Counted from the first letter of the stretch, positions 1 to 13,162 are shown. The stretch: DNA of 64,000 nt from Pseudisothecium myosuroides (GCA_951799445.1 OX637289.1:25234245-25298244); one strand, 5' to 3'. The notes: generated by a model not told the origin, from the letters alone. A program made the numbers and translations.

Positions 1-278
1 AAAAATAATTAGGCAAAAATCTATAAAAATTCTATGTAGAGTAAAAAATAGAGAAAATAACTGAACTTGGTACTTGAAAAAATGGTTCAAAATGGGAATT
101 GAAGAAAAAAAACTGGTAAATCTTGAAAAACATTCCAAAGACTGGCTGTGATTATTGCCGCAATTGAAGATCTTTGTATAGAAAAAGGCCCTTTGTTGAA
201 GGTCTATCCTGGCGTGAAGAACAAATTGTGTTCAAAATTCATAAGAGTTGCATGGCACTTGAGCAAAGTGGGGTTTGA

Positions 279-1297
279 AAGGTAGGAGGTCCATAAAGCA
301 CCCATTTAAAAGCTAAAAATTAATTTGGGGAGGTTAAACTTCTTGAAATATTTTTTCAGTAAATATTATGTGAAAGACAAATGGAATTGGCATCTAATCC
401 TAGTAATTAATTTGGAACTTTTTCATTTTTTTGGAACTTTGTGGAGTTAGGTATGAATTTTTGAAGTTGAAACACAATGGTCATTAAAAGTGTTCACACC
501 TTGAAATGTACTCTATTTGTACATTGTTGGTGCATTGAGAAAGCAAAATGTACCTTTGTATTAAATGACACTTTTAACGCATGTACCTTTGCGTTAGATG
601 CCAATTCCATTTTTCTTACTATAAAAATTCATTGAAACTGAGTTTAGCTTCCCCGGAGGACAATCAACTCTTAAAATATTGCTTTAAGAGCAAACTACCT
701 TTAAGGTAGTGTGCTCTTAAAGCCACCATTTAAAAGCCGATTGCCTTTTAGGGGAAGCTAAACTCCTTGAAACATTCTGCAATGAATTTTTGTTGGAAGA
801 AAAATGGAATTGACATCGAACCTAAGTCGTTTCATATTTTTGGGACCTTTGTGGAATTAGTTATGAATTTTTGAAGTCAAAACGCAGTGGTCACTTAAAG
901 CAACCACCTCTTGAAATGTACATTGTTGGTACATAGAAGAAAAGTAAAATGTACCTTTGTGCCATGATCGGTTTTATAGCCCGGTCGCTTTTAGAGCAGA
1001 CTACCCTTAAGGTAGTCGGCTTGAACTTCGACCAGGCATTTTGAACCGAACATGACACAGAGGTACATTTTACCAAAAATGTACAAACAAGTGTACATTC
1101 CAAGAGGTGGTTGCTTACAGAGCCCTATGACATTTCAACTTCAAAATTTCATAACTAATTCCAGAATGCTCCAAAAAATATGAAACAACTTGGGTTAGAT
1201 GCCATTTCTTCTTGTCTTTCAAGGAAAATTTACTAAAAAAAAACAATATTTCAACATTTTTTACCTCTTCAAAATTCAATTTCAGCGCTTAAGGTAG
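279..1297. mobile_element. Three abutting family A MITE copies
   Basis: Three related copies lie end to end. The first begins with AAGGTAGGAGGT at 279 and ends near 702, where two termini meet as a palindrome (GCAAACTACCTTTAAGGTAG). The second runs to about 1008, where a second such junction occurs (GACTACCCTTAAGGTAGTC). The third, in opposite orientation, ends near 1297. Shared internal blocks are the stretch following 'ggaattggcatctaa', the 'ttgaagttgaa' stretch and paired 'atgtacattgttggtaca' hairpins. The same blocks recur at 8.3-9.2, 10.3 and 58.6 kb. No coding capacity. The second and third copies are inverted to each other and would fold into a ~250 bp hairpin. Confidence 0.7.
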
Positions 1298-2869
1298 AAA
1301 CACCCATTAGCGTCCCTGTTCCCATTCCTGTACTTTAGATTGGCACTAAATCTGTCCCTAGACTTCCCATTAATATGTCCTTAAAATGTTTAACTTTGAT
1401 TTGTTGACACATTTGAAGAACACATACCTAACTTTCATTGGCTAACTACTGTTTTTTTGCAAATTTCAGTTTTGGGTCCACCTATGTGACAGTTTCAGTG
1501 AGCTAGGGAACCGGCACTTTGAAAAATCATAGAAATTACATACCACATCCAAAAAATCTAATTTTTTTTTTGAATATTCATGATTTTCACTTGCTAATAC
1601 TAAAAAAGTATTATTATTACGAAAAGGTGCCTCCAACTATGCTGAATTGAATTGCTTATATTGACGGTTTTGGGTGCTCCCTGTCAAAACGCATCCAAAA
1701 GACTTCCACTGATTTCTATGACTAGAACTGGAACTGGAAGTCTGGAAACTCACCTGGCCAGTTGGCCAAATAAACAGTAACTTGAAGTACTACAGTACTG
1801 CACGTATGATGAGTGTACTTCTCCGTCACTCCTCCTCAAATTGTCAGAAAAATTTGCCAGAAAAATTGTCAGAAAAATTGTCAGAAATTATGTCAGATTC
1901 CTAGAAGTTTGTCCAACATCCACAGAACATGAAGATGGTAACAAGCTCCCAAAAGCTTCAGACCAAGGCATTTGAGGAAATGTGTCTGAGTACTTTGAAG
2001 GACGGTTCTGCAAACTTTGGTTGCAGGAGGGACAGAAACTCATCCTTCAAATGGGTTATGTAATTGGAGTGAGCATCAGGGCTTTTTTTTCTGGCGAAAT
2101 TTTGCCAGATTCCGCCAAATCTGACCACTACGGCTCTGTCCCTCCAAAAACTGGCCAGTGCAGTGATGCCAGAGGGAGGGACACGAGTCCAAAAAAAAAG
2201 CCATGGTGAGCATTTTATCGGCTTTGCCACCAAATAGAATCTCTAAATTAATTGGTTCCATACTTATCCTTGCTTTTGAATGAGAGCATCTCCACCATAA
2301 TATGGCCAAATGATGACACGCCAAAGCATCTCCACCTTTACACAACCAAAATGGCATGCCAAAGCATCTCGACCTTTATACAACCAAAGTTACATGCCAA
2401 AGGAGCTACGTTGGGTTCATTATTTCAATATGTCGGATAAGATGGATTGGTCTGCTACTCATGTCCGGTGCAACCCTTTTTTTTTGCACCGTGGGATTAG
2501 ACGGTGTTATTTTCAAAATAAATGTCTACTTTCGCCAAATAAAAGTAATCTTTTTTCGCCTAATTTTTTTTTCATTTCTATTAAAAATGTGGATGAAGTT
2601 GCCAAATTTGGATGAAAAAGTGCATGAATATGATTGAAAAGTGTTTTTTGGTCCAAGAGATGGATGAATGTAGGAATACAAGGCTTCACCAAATTTTTAG
2701 TGATTGCCATCTTGGCACTTTCTCAAAAAGTAAAAAAAAAAAAGGTTGATTTGGTGTTATGGTCCAACAAAAGTTAGATTTAAGCACAACAAATGCTGAA
2801 ATTAGATTGTTGTTTTGATTTGAGGAAGTTACTACCCATTGTCTTGAGTCTTGAAGCCATTGTTCACTA
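1298..2869. other. Intergenic, no gene recognised
   Basis: AT-rich non-coding sequence. A short tandem array of an ~18-base unit based on 'aaattgtcagaaa' lies at about 1837-1896. Open frames at 1958-2233 on both strands have no recognisable domain and look like chance. Homopolymer runs of T occur at 1560 and 2478. Confidence 0.5.
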
Positions 2870-2949
2870 CTCCCTCTAATTCTGAAAAATACCTGTGCTT
2901 TCTTAGTATTTACAAAGGAAGCACGGGTCTTTTTTGGAAACAGAGGTAG
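2870..2949. mobile_element. Short Stowaway-like MITE (80 bp)
   Basis: The ends are CTCCCTCTAATTCTG and the near-complement ending CAGAGGTAG, flanked by TA on each side (2868-2869 and 2950-2951). The middle is a hairpin (CCTGTGCTTTC paired with GGAAGCACGGG). Terminal sequence and TA target duplication are those of Stowaway (Tc1/mariner) MITEs of plants. Confidence 0.75.
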
Positions 2950-4383
2950 TACAAATTTTAACTTCTAGACAAGAAACAAAATATTGATAAGTGATTGCTC
3001 CCCATAACTCAAGCAATAAGTCAAATTGAGCGGGTATGGCAAGATGGTGTTTAAAGCTTGATTTTTGAGGGGCCTAGGGTGAGTTTGGAAGTTAGTATGC
3101 AAATGTTGAAAGATGAAATTAAGGCCGGGTAGCCTTGCACCAAGTTGGGCCTTCATATAGTAAGACAATGGCGATGCTTTAAGATCCTACTCAAATTTCC
3201 TATGTTCACTCTAAATGTAGCTTTTACTTATGTGAAGTTTTTTTCTTCCGGTCCATAAACCAACAAACACCCTATGGCAATCTAAAGTGTAAAGTTGACA
3301 AAGGTCCTTTCTTATTTTCAAACTATTATCTCATTATTAGCATTAATTTTCAATATTAAACAATAGGTTTCAATCAATTTTCCTTTCATCAAAAAAACAT
3401 ATTTTTATGTATTTCAAAAGGAAAAAAAAAAAAAAAACTTAATTTACATAGTGGAACTTCTTTACATCTTTATTGAATAGTTGAATTTTTGAATTTTTTT
3501 CCACAACTAGGCAAATGGAAAACAAGGCAATAGCATTTGGGATTATATATTTCTCAAGAAGGTATAAATTTTATATTCAGTTTTGAAGTATATTTTCCAA
3601 ATAAAATAATGGAGTCATGAGACCTTCCAATATAGACATAATGTGCATGCATAATGGTTGTGTTACTCACCTAAAATGGTTATATTTTCTTCCTAAAATG
3701 CTCAAACATCTATGCTTTAAGAGTAGTCAATTTTGAGATGGATTTATACTTAAAAGTACTTTTACGGACCTCCTACAATGGACTACAATTATGAACACAT
3801 AAATATATTGATTAACAAGAATGCTTTGACAAGGAGCTCAAACTACCTGACCATAGAGAGATCACTCTCCAAAAAGAGTCTCCTCACCCCTGAGCTCTAT
3901 TTTACTATATAATAGAGACTATCAATAAAGACTATTAGTCTTTGAGATAGACTAGGATTTCTTTCTATCTTTAGTTTCTTATACTTAGTTCTATCTAGAA
4001 CCTCCACTAAAGTAAAAGTCCTAGTTATACTTCCCCAATTATATCTTAGAGTTGTCTAATTCCAATGCATTCATCCATCAATGATTATGAGAAAGGTCAT
4101 ACCACAATCATCATCAACGCTTTCATCTATCAATGCAATCATCCATAAGAGAGGGTCACAAGACTCATAATAAGTAGATTGAAGTTCCTATTGTAAAATC
4201 TATTCATCTCACTAAAGCCATATTTCAATTCTTCAAGAATGATGGATTTATATTAATTGCGTGATTTGAAAGGGCCCACTCTTAATTGCTTAGAATGGGT
4301 AGAATGTTTAGAATGAACTTGCATACCTCATACCTTTATACTTGTGTTTGAAGCAATTTATAATTTTTTTATTCTTCTTCCTA
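2950..4383. other. AT-rich intergenic stretch
   Basis: No gene or RNA recognised. Simple runs of A at about 3420-3436. A small palindromic stretch at about 3840-3960 contains CTCTAT/ATAGAG and TAGTCT/AGACTA pairs but has no clear element ends. Confidence 0.4.
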
Positions 4384-5032
4384 TTAACCCCTAAATGCCC
4401 AAGGCCCTTTTTGAACTTCTAGGAATTTGTTCTAAATTGAACAAAAAGCTAACATTTTGATAAGCTGTATCAGTTTTTTATGAATTGTAATCGTACAAAT
4501 TCAAAGTAGACATGTTAGAGGTCACATAAAAAAACAAAACAATATCACTTATAAATTGAAAGATTGTGATGTTTGAATATGAAGGTGTTAAAACTACGAA
4601 AGCGACTTGAAGTCTTTTGATCCTCTTTTCACGTGCCAAATCTAAAACGTTGGTCAACAAAAAAAAATGAGGTTAAAGGACCTAACATGCATAATCCCAA
4701 TCAATTTATGGCTTCTCAAAATCAACTCTACAAATTTTTGAAATGAATTTCTAATGTGATTTTTCCTCCAAGATCTAGTGTATTTGAGGCTCATTTTCAA
4801 GAGCCCTCAACACTATGGAAAGTCAAGATTGCAATGGGTACCCTTGCACAAAATCTTGAATAGAAAAATCATAATCAATAATTTCAAATTTGAATTTTTG
4901 ACACTAAAACTAGACTTCAAAAATATTTAAAAAAATATATAAATTACTAAAAATAGCAACTTGGTTAGGTTTTATTTAACTTCAAAGTTTTGTCAACACC
5001 AAAATTTGGTGCCTCAGGCATTTAGAGGTTAA
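4384..5032. mobile_element. Family B non-autonomous element (0.65 kb)
   Basis: The left end TTAACCCCTAAATGCCC and right end GGCATTTAGAGGTTAA are imperfect inverted repeats matching the family B consensus TTAACCCCTAAAGGACCG. AT-rich with no coding frame. This is one of the more diverged copies. Confidence 0.6.
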
Positions 5033-5166
5033 TTTATGAGTTCTTCACTAGAAGAATTATTTATCATAGAAACCATATAGACATGCTTGTTTAGACACTT
5101 TTAAGAGAGACACTTTTAAGACACTGTATATGTGATTTACAACAAGACTAAAGTAAGAGACCCAAT

Positions 5167-5407
5167 GGTGCTAGTATGTGAGCCCAAAAATGCGAGCTTG
5201 TGAGCATTGAGCTTACAATATAGGTACCTATAATATAGATACCACACACTATAGAAGGTGTATGTATCATAAATACCTATAATATGGGTATTTGTAACAT
5301 ATATACCCTATAATTATAGATGGTTTCTATAGTATATACACCTATAACATAGGTGTACGATATTCTAGGCTCATGGACTCATACTCCTATGCTCACATAA
5401 TAGCAAC
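5167..5407. mobile_element. Family D MITE, copy 1
   Basis: Ends GGTGCTAGTATGTGAGC and GCTCACATAATAGCAACC are inverted repeats. The interior is almost wholly alternating 'tataggtacctataatata' blocks, themselves self-complementary, so the whole element folds into one hairpin. Related copies are at 46440-46680 and 51848-52070, and a larger derivative is at 48281-49464. Confidence 0.75.
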
Positions 5408-6077
5408 CCTCGTAAGAGACCACTCAATTATACCACTAATACCCTGTCTTATTTAATGGAACCTTGAAAAATGGGGGCTCAAGAATAAACTGTCACTACA
5501 AGATAAAGGGATGTTTTAAGTATAATCCTAGTAGAGTAGTTCTATAAGTAATGATCTTTCAGGAGATTTTTAGTAAAATTTTACTAAAAAGACATGTATT
5601 TTTAGTATAATGATGGATCATAGTCCCTTGCAGTTTTGTTTGATGTACCAAAAATGAAGTCATAAAGTAAAAATTATTCTTAAAAACTAGAAAAGTATAA
5701 TCTTTTGGCTATGCACGATTTTCAAGTGAAACTCTCATTCATGGCATAACATTGCTAAACTCTAAGGTCTCCCCCTCCCTTTTCCCTAAGATCCCATCAA
5801 GGATACCTTTTCAAAATACCTACACAAATAATGAAATTAGATTGCCTTATCTAGAGAAGTTACCTCATGATTCACAGCTTGTCCACATGGAGGTGCATGC
5901 AACTCTCCAAACCTAGGCCATGAACTACTGTAGTGCACCAATCCATACAACACATATGGTTCTATTCATTGCATCCTTCAATATTAACAATACACATTTA
6001 TATAGTGTAGACATTTGTCAAGAAATGGGTAGGGGGGCAATCTAATTTCACTATTTTGTGTATGGATTCAATTTTGT
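5408..6077. other. Intergenic, no gene recognised
   Basis: AT-rich and non-coding by eye. A short inverted repeat around 'ttagtaaaattttactaaaa' lies at 5570-5590. No element boundaries found. Confidence 0.35.
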
Positions 6078-6992
6078 TTAAACCTAAAAGATCAATGTCC
6101 CCCCGGGGGACACTTGAGATTTTGGGCAAGCTCATGCAACTTGAAATTTTGACCTGATTTTTTGAATTTTTCCCTGAAGATAGGAAATCACATTTGCTTT
6201 CTTAAAATATAATTTTTTTTCCAATTTGTGCCCGGGAGCAAAAGTTATGCCACTCGAAGTCAAAAAAACAATTTGCCGGGCAGAAAAAAAAAACTTAAAA
6301 AAATTGAATTTAAGATTTTTTTTTTCAAAGATCATGTTTTTGTCTACATTTGAAGCTTTGATTCATTGTATTTGGACTCAAAATGAGAAAGTTATGGACA
6401 ATCTTGTTTTTTGGGCAATTTAAACATCTTCTTCAAAAAAAACACTTAAAGAATTCATTTTTGAATGGAATTTTTAAATTTTTTTTAAATTTTTTTCTTG
6501 ACAAGGTTGAATTTGTTTGCAAGAACAATCCCACCGTTGGGATTATGGTGTTTTAATTCCATCTAAGAACTATTAACGATTTAGTATTTCGTTCAATTTT
6601 GAACCTACTTCTACTTAACAATTTTTTTATATGTGAAAATCAAGTTTTGACATTTTGAATTTTTTTCCCCGACTCTCAACTCAAATGTTCATTATAAACT
6701 ATTTAACTTTATGGTGTGTAGTGCAAATAAAATCCACAAATGGCCGTCAAAGTCATCTGAAATTGCAGGCCACAGTTCAAAAAAACTTATTTTTCCAACT
6801 TCAAATGCTAATATCCGTACGGTCAAACGTCAGGAAATTTTTACCACATGATTTGAGACAAGTGAAGTACAAGATTCTACGGTTAGATTCTAAAAAAAAG
6901 TTTATTTTTTAAAATTAGGGAGAGATCGCAGTAGAAATGGCAGTTTTCAGTGGTTTTGGAGCCAGAAAGTGCCGTGGTCCTATAGAAGTTAA
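6078..6992. mobile_element. Family B element (0.9 kb)
   Basis: Left end TTAAACCTAAAAGATCAATG is a decayed family B terminus; right end is 'ggtcctatagaagttaa'. Just inside the left end is the hairpin GTCCCCCCGGGGGAC. Near the right end is the conserved block 'aagattctacggttagatt' found in nearly every B copy. Internal 'gggcagttaa' and 'ttaattccatctaa' blocks match the copies at 56.6, 58 and 60.5 kb. Open frames are short and not conserved. Confidence 0.7.
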
Positions 6993-7092
6993 TTGTAAGT
7001 TTAGAATTGGTTTGTTGTCCTCCTCCCATGTAACTAGTGGCTCCAATGAGTTGAGAATTATTTAGTGCATGGACAATGCTTTAAACTAACTA

Positions 7093-7323
7093 CAATAGAA
7101 CCTCTCTTAGAGCATAGTGCCGGGACTACGCACTAAGAGAGGTTTATGCAATTGCCGGGACTATGCACTAAGAGAAGTTTATGCAATTGCTAGGAGAGGT
7201 TTTGTACTGAACTTTTGGCTAACTTGGCCTCTCACTATTGGGCCTCCAACTACTGTTCACAAATAAATGCTTCAAAGTACGACCTCTCTTTCTGCATATT
7301 ATGCACTAAGAGAGGTTCTACTG
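7093..7323. mobile_element. Emigrant/Lemi1-like MITE, copy 1
   Basis: Ends CAATAGAACCTCTCTTAG and the near-complement AGAGAGGTTCTACTG resemble the CAGTAAAACCTC termini of plant Emigrant/Lemi1 (pogo-type) MITEs. The interior repeats 'tatgcactaagagaggttt' twice. TA precedes the left end; the right flank is AA, so the target duplication is imperfect here. Clean copies are at 37059 and 61518. Confidence 0.75.
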
Positions 7324-7815
7324 AAAATCAATGGCAGTTTTTGACAATTTCTCTTGGAAAAACAGCCCCAGCAGGACCCTTTAGTTGGTAAGCCTTGACA
7401 TAATGGTAAACCCAACTTGGACTCCAATTTATTCTGTTTCATGAGCACCCAGGCAGGAACCCCTTTAAGAAATTTCCAGTGGACCTTGGTCGAAACCTTG
7501 AATTTTGTGTTGACCCTGCGGCTTTGGGGGCTCCTGTACGATGCGTGTACATTTCAGAAAGCACGTCCAGTATATAACTTAAAGCACCTAGCAACAGCTT
7601 CCGGAAGCCCATCCAAAAGGATCCAACTACATGGAATTTCATGTTTTGAGTTCACAGTGTAACTTCTTCCTTCTGCAGGTACGTCCTCAAAGTCAAGCAA
7701 TGGATAAACACGAGCGCACTGCCATTGGTGCAAATAGGAGAGTTAATCGTAAAGTGTGTGCAACGAGGGACGGACCAGGCGCCGGAGTTTGAGAAAAACA
7801 CACAAACACATTGAA
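7324..7815. other. Intergenic, slightly GC-richer
   Basis: Overlapping open frames on both strands (about 7417-7662) have no recognisable motif. I see no splice-supported gene. Confidence 0.35.
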
Positions 7816-8228
7816 GTAAGGTAGGAGGCTCAGAAATGGAGCATCTGAGGGTTGGTCCCCCTTTTTCATGTATTTCCTTGGATGGGAATATTTTTAGCTC
7901 ATTTTTCAGACATAGAAAAATTGATGAGGAATCTAACGCAAGTGGTTTCGTATTTTTCCAAGCATTTTTGAATTACTTATGAATTTTCAAACGAGTTGGG
8001 TCGTAGGTCCCTATTTGTGACCCTAGGTCTTTCATAGACGGTTTCACGTGCAATTCTAAAGAAAGATGGGGAAAGCAAAGAGAATGATTGACTCTTGCAA
8101 TTAATAAGTCTTTTTTCCTTGATTCATTCAATGACTATACTAGTCAATTTCAGAACCAACTCATGTCCATTTCGAAGCCATTTACAAGGGCCATTCTTAA
8201 TGCTCTGTTTTACAGCCTCCTACCTTAC
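7816..8228. mobile_element. Family A-related MITE (0.41 kb)
   Basis: Perfect 15-base inverted ends GTAAGGTAGGAGGCT and AGCCTCCTACCTTAC, with continued similarity (CAGAAATGGAGCAT against ATGCTCTGTTTTAC). The middle carries the family block 'gtggtttcgta...gaattacttatgaatttt'. The 60-residue frame inside it is not conserved and is probably chance. Confidence 0.8.
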
Positions 8229-8272
8229 CTAAACTGGGGTTTGATGGAGTTTGATTCTGTGTTTCTTTGATA

Positions 8273-9208
8273 CTAAGGTAGGTAAGGTAACAACCTCTGA
8301 AATCGCACAAGCTCTGAAATCGCCCATCCTATTCAAATGTACACTACTTGTACATGTAACTATTTCATAGCCTTCAGCGATGTACAAATAGTGTACATTT
8401 TAGGGGGTGGGCGATTTTAGAGCCCTATGCCACTTCAACTTCAAAATTTCATAACTAATTCCAGAAAGCTCCAAAAAATATGAAACGACTTGGGTTAAAT
8501 GCCAATTCCTCTTATCTTTCAAGGAAAATTTACTGAAAAATATTTTGAGACGTTTCACCTCCCCAAAATTCAGTTTCAGCTCTTAGGTGGGCGATTTTTG
8601 AACCTATTACCTTACACCCCAAACCGCCACTTTTTGCTACTGAGACTATTTACTATTACTAGATTGGTCTGATTTTCATATGTTCTTGTTGACAAGTGAA
8701 AGGAGGTTCCAATGCACCAGAGAACGTGGCATTTGGATGCTTAATGCAAAAGTTATTAAGGAACAAAGTTTGGTTCTAAAAGCGTTTCTTCCTCACAGGT
8801 ACAAAACTGATTTGGGAGATGTACACATAGTAAAGATGGCGGTTTAAGGTTAGTGGCACATTTGGGTGTAAGGTAGGGGGTCCTTAAATTGCTCATTTAA
8901 GAGCTGAAACTGAATTTTGGGGAGGTGAAACGTCTCAAAATATTTTTCAGTAAATTTTGCTTGAAAGACAAGAGGAATTGGCATCTAACCCAAGTTGTTT
9001 CATATTTTTTGGAACTTCCTCGAATTAGTTATGAAATTTTGAAGTTGAAGTGGCATAGGGCTCTAAAATCGCCCACCCCCTAAAATGTACATTGTTTGTA
9101 CATCTCTAAAGGCTATGAAATAGCAACATTTACAAGCAATGTACATTTGAGTAGGGTGGGCGATTTTAGAACCTGTGCGATTTCGGAACCTCCTACCTTA
9201 CCTACCTG
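8273..9208. mobile_element. Composite foldback: two family A arms around family G core
   Basis: A left arm (8273 to about 8620) and right arm (about 8870 to 9208) are ~340-base inverted copies of one family A element; both carry 'gggtgggcgattttag', 'gtacaaatagtgtacatt'-type hairpins and 'ggcatctaacccaagt'-type blocks. Between them is a second element with ends CCTTACACCCCAAA and TTTGGGTGTAAGG (about 8620-8877). A relative of the core lies at 17337-17590. If transcribed, the arms would pair over ~340 bases. Confidence 0.75.
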
Positions 9209-9209
9209 A

Positions 9210-9670
9210 AGGTTGGCCCATCCATTTCCTACCAAGGATCCATATCCAACATGTAGGGTGCAGTTATTTCCAACCAAGGGTAGAATAGATTACCAACCAA
9301 GGGTGGAACAGATTCCCAATTGAAGTTTGGAATGTTTTTTTTTTCTCCTTTCCAAGATTGGGAGTAAGAAGGTCATGAAACATATTCCAAAATAGTGAGC
9401 AAGAAAGTAGGAAATAGTGAGTTAGAAAGTAGTGCTTGAATGATAAGAATTAGAAGAGTCTAGACATTGGTTATTTGTTCAGGCAATTAGGCTACTTTTT
9501 GGCTCCCAAAATTCATAGTAATTTTAACTTTAATTTGAGGATAAAATTACGGAAGATTTTCAATCCCTATATTTCCCATCTTTCTACATGGCAAAAATTT
9601 GCATTGCCTCATACTGTCCCATAATTGCGTAAGTGATCGGCTGTGGGTGGTCCGATCTTAATAATTAAGC
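9210..9670 (+). mobile_element. Family C element, copy 1
   Basis: Shares in order with the other C copies: 'ccaacatgtagggtgcagtt', 'tccaaccaagg' repeats, 'gtgagcaagaaagtagga', 'tgtttcagg'-like and 'cccatctttctacatgg' blocks, then 'gtgatcggctgtgggtggtcc'. The left terminus is poor because it abuts the family A foldback. Other copies: 16935-17345 (inverted), 36692-37306 and 41672-42867 (inverted). Confidence 0.65.
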
Positions 9671-10320
9671 CTTCCTCTGACACTTTTCGTACAAACTAGG
9701 GTTCTCTTAGTTTGTGAGTAACTCTAGTGTGTCTATAGGAGGCAACCCATTCTTGATCTACGCCCCATTCTGGCTATATAGGTTATTCTCTTTCCGTGAA
9801 GCATGAGATGAACAATGATTAATCATGGCGTAGTTCCTGAGACAATTCTGGAGCACTTTGATTGGCTACAAGACTCTCAATATTTAAACCACCCCTTAGT
9901 CGATTTTTGTTTTCAGCCCATGGTTGGAAATAGTAAGCCCCATATCACTAGTATGGGAGGAATATAATCTTTTGCTGAAAAATTCACAGTAATTATTTTT
10001 TACAAAAAAAAATCTGGAAAATTATAAAAACCTTCTGCAATTTATTGCTACACAGGGGAAAATTCACCTAGTCACGACAGCCGCCCAACAAATACATGGA
10101 ACTCCTTAACCCTAGAACGTCACAGGGGACGTTTTTCAAACCGCCGTTTCTTGCAAGATTGGATTCATTAAACCTTACAATGTTTGCATCCGCATGGTGG
10201 ATTTTCCAAAAAATAGCAAATTTGCACTCGACAGGTTGTTGGTCACAAAGTTCTCCGGCAACAAATGCAATAACCAATCCAAATTCAAGTTATGCTTCAT
10301 TTTCTAGAAAAGTCCTCCAT
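9671..10320. other. Intergenic, no gene recognised
   Basis: Contains 'aagccttcctctgacac' and a moderately open stretch at 10068-10329 on both strands without a recognisable domain. Nothing supported. Confidence 0.35.
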
Positions 10321-10655
10321 TTAAGGTAACAAGTTCAGAATTCGCCCACCTAAGAGCTGAAACTGAATTTTGGGGAGGTGAAATGTCTTGAAACATTTTC
10401 CAGTAAATTTTCCTTGAAAGACAAGAGTAATTGGCATCTAACCCAAGTCGTTTCATAGTTTTTGGGGCATTCTGGAATTAGTTATGAAATTTTGAAGTTG
10501 AAGTGGCATAGGACTCTAAAAATCGCCCATCCCCTAAAATGTACACTGCTTGTACGTCGTTAAAGGCTATGAAATAGTTACATGTACAAGCAGTATACAT
10601 TTGAATAGGAAGGACGATTTTAGAGCCTGTGTGATTTCAGAGCCTGTTACCTTAG
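10321..10655 (+). mobile_element. Family A MITE
   Basis: Begins TTAAGGTAACAAG and ends CTGTTACCTTA. It is collinear with the right arm of the 8273-9208 foldback over its whole ~335 bases, including paired 'gtacactgcttgtac' hairpins. Confidence 0.8.
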
Positions 10656-13162
10656 AGCTGTTTGGTCTGTGACATTTAGGGGTTAAGTGGTCAGGAATGG
10701 GTTGCCTCCCATATGGCAAATTATGCAAATGTGAAAGCACCAATTTCAAAAGGCAGAAAAACTCACTCAGTTCCCTTGAAAGTTTACATGAAAGGTTGGT
10801 CATTTGACACTTTTGTGTCGCACTTGGAATATTGGCTGGTATCATGCCAGTGATGGATGATTCCACCGGAGCAAGGGAATGATCCGTCCAATGATCATCC
10901 ATGACTGACATTGTCATCAAATTCGGAAGAAAAAAATACAGCATATGGTGAACATCCAAACCTCTTTAATGTCACAGACGCACAGTCTGTGTGCAAAAAA
11001 TGCACTTGATTTTGTAGACTTTCGTAAGCCATTGCAACCATCTAATGCTGCAACCAACCATATAAGGTAAAACAGCCCATTGCAGCCAGAATTAGGAGTT
11101 TGCGCTCATGCCATTGCTGAATTTTGTAAAATTCCCCCCCCCCCCACACATACAGACAAGTGTGAGAAATGGCTAGAGCAATTGAAATTATATTTTTTCT
11201 ACAAAGTAAGAATTTGTTATGAATTTTTGAAGTGGAATTGCTCAAAAATTGTCTTTAGACTACCCCAAACCAACAAGAAGTGCATTCATGGTGGTCATTT
11301 TATTCACTTAAAGGAGTCACAATACTTCCTAATATGGAAGGCTTAAAAAAGTCACTTCCTACTATGAATTTACACTGAAAAGCTGGAAGTTCCTAATGAG
11401 GTCACTAATCACTCTATTACTATCACCTAAGACACTAATTGTGGCCCAAATTTCATTTATTGAAAACCCCACGTAATGGAGTCATTTTCTAGGTGTCCAT
11501 TGTGGATCTTTGGACCACAATGGGTTGTTCTACCTTATTCCCTCCATCTCATTTTACTAGTCCTTTTTATAGTATTGAAAGTATTAAGGATTTTGCATTG
11601 ATTGTTTAAAATGCGTTTTACTATCAAATGATTTTGTAGTGAATGTTTTAACACCTCACCGCTCAACCATGGTCTCTGTGCAATGGATGCTTCTTGAATA
11701 GTTTGGAGAACGAATTTCCCACGGGGGTCAATTTTCATAGAAAGAATTGAATTTACTATACGTTCTGATTGTTTGTTACCTTTGGAATGCATCAAATGTG
11801 ATTTCTAATGAGATTTTTGTAGAATATATTTTCAAATTATGATGATTGATCTTGAGTGTTGTCACGCTTCCCTTGCATTTTCAAAGGACAAAAATCATCC
11901 CTTTGGACAATGAAGAGTTAATGTGTCCTCTTAATTGCAAAACAAGTGGACGTGGCTATTAATCCCAATCAAGGGAAGATAAAAAAAACAAGAAGTTGCA
12001 ATAGATAAAAAGTGCCATATATAATTAAGGTTACACATTACAAAGAAAGAGGACTTCCTATGCAACTATCTTGCCTTTTAAGTGTGTTTAAATTTGTGTG
12101 TTTATACGGCTTGAGATACAACAAATTCAATAAAAAATTCTATGTTGTTTAATCTTTGACTTTGCCAACCTCAAATTTTGCAATACTAATATGGTAGTTT
12201 TTAGTATATTCAATAACCTAATATAGTGTGGTCTACACTATTTTCATATAATCTCAATTACTATGACTTTCATCTTACTTTATCCAACTTTCATCTAAAT
12301 TTCACCAAAAGTTCACACAAACTACATCACATTCATCCAAAATGATCCAAATTAGTGCAAGGGGATCTACCATTGTTCAAGCTTTCACACTATTTGAATT
12401 AAACATATGTTATAGAAAAGAGGAGCACCAAATTACAATACCAAAGCTCAGTGCCAAACATCAATTTTTTTGAATTTGGGCAATACATCGCTCTTGCAAA
12501 TCATTTCAACTTAATCTATGCATTTGATTCCCTCCAAATATTTTCTACTGTTAATAATGCATGAAGGCTCCACGTACTATGCCAAATAAGAATTGCTGGT
12601 ACCAAAGCTTTGTTCCAAAGTCCCATAATCCCATCTAGATTCCAACCTTATGCCTATATAATTACCCATATGAAATCATACTCTTGTACTAGTTTGGTGC
12701 TCAAAGACTTCTACTAGCAATTCTTCAAAACAAGAAGCATCTTTGACTAGGCTTCTTATTGATACGCGGACTATTCCCTTGTACCAAGCACTGTCCCTTG
12801 AACAACATGACATGTTTCCACCGGACCTCACCAAATACGAAAGTCCATGTCTTCTAGAACTTCACGTAATATAGAGCCTCTAGATACAATGAACACCGGA
12901 TGAAAAAACTTGAACGGATGAATGAAAAACGGATGAATGATGGTCTCCATCCGTCACCGACCGGTACAGACTCAGACTTACAGACAGAAAGATTGCTTGG
13001 TACTTGTGATTGACTGCTTTCCACAACAGGCTGTGTACGAAAAACACTCCATGAATTTGGAGTACTGTTGTGTCTGCAACAGTGATTGTACAGGCAGACA
13101 GTCAAAAGATCATGGAATCATGTACTCGAATTCGCTGCGATGGTGGATCATGGCGTCGTGTA
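10656..13162. other. Long intergenic stretch with element fragments
   Basis: No gene recognised. It holds a family B-like terminus 'taggggttaag' at 10677-10687, a run of 13 C at about 11137-11149, and a single Stowaway-like end at about 11538. The open frames at 10567-10959 and 12854-13212 lack recognisable motifs. The segment 12850-13160 has higher G+C. Confidence 0.4.
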
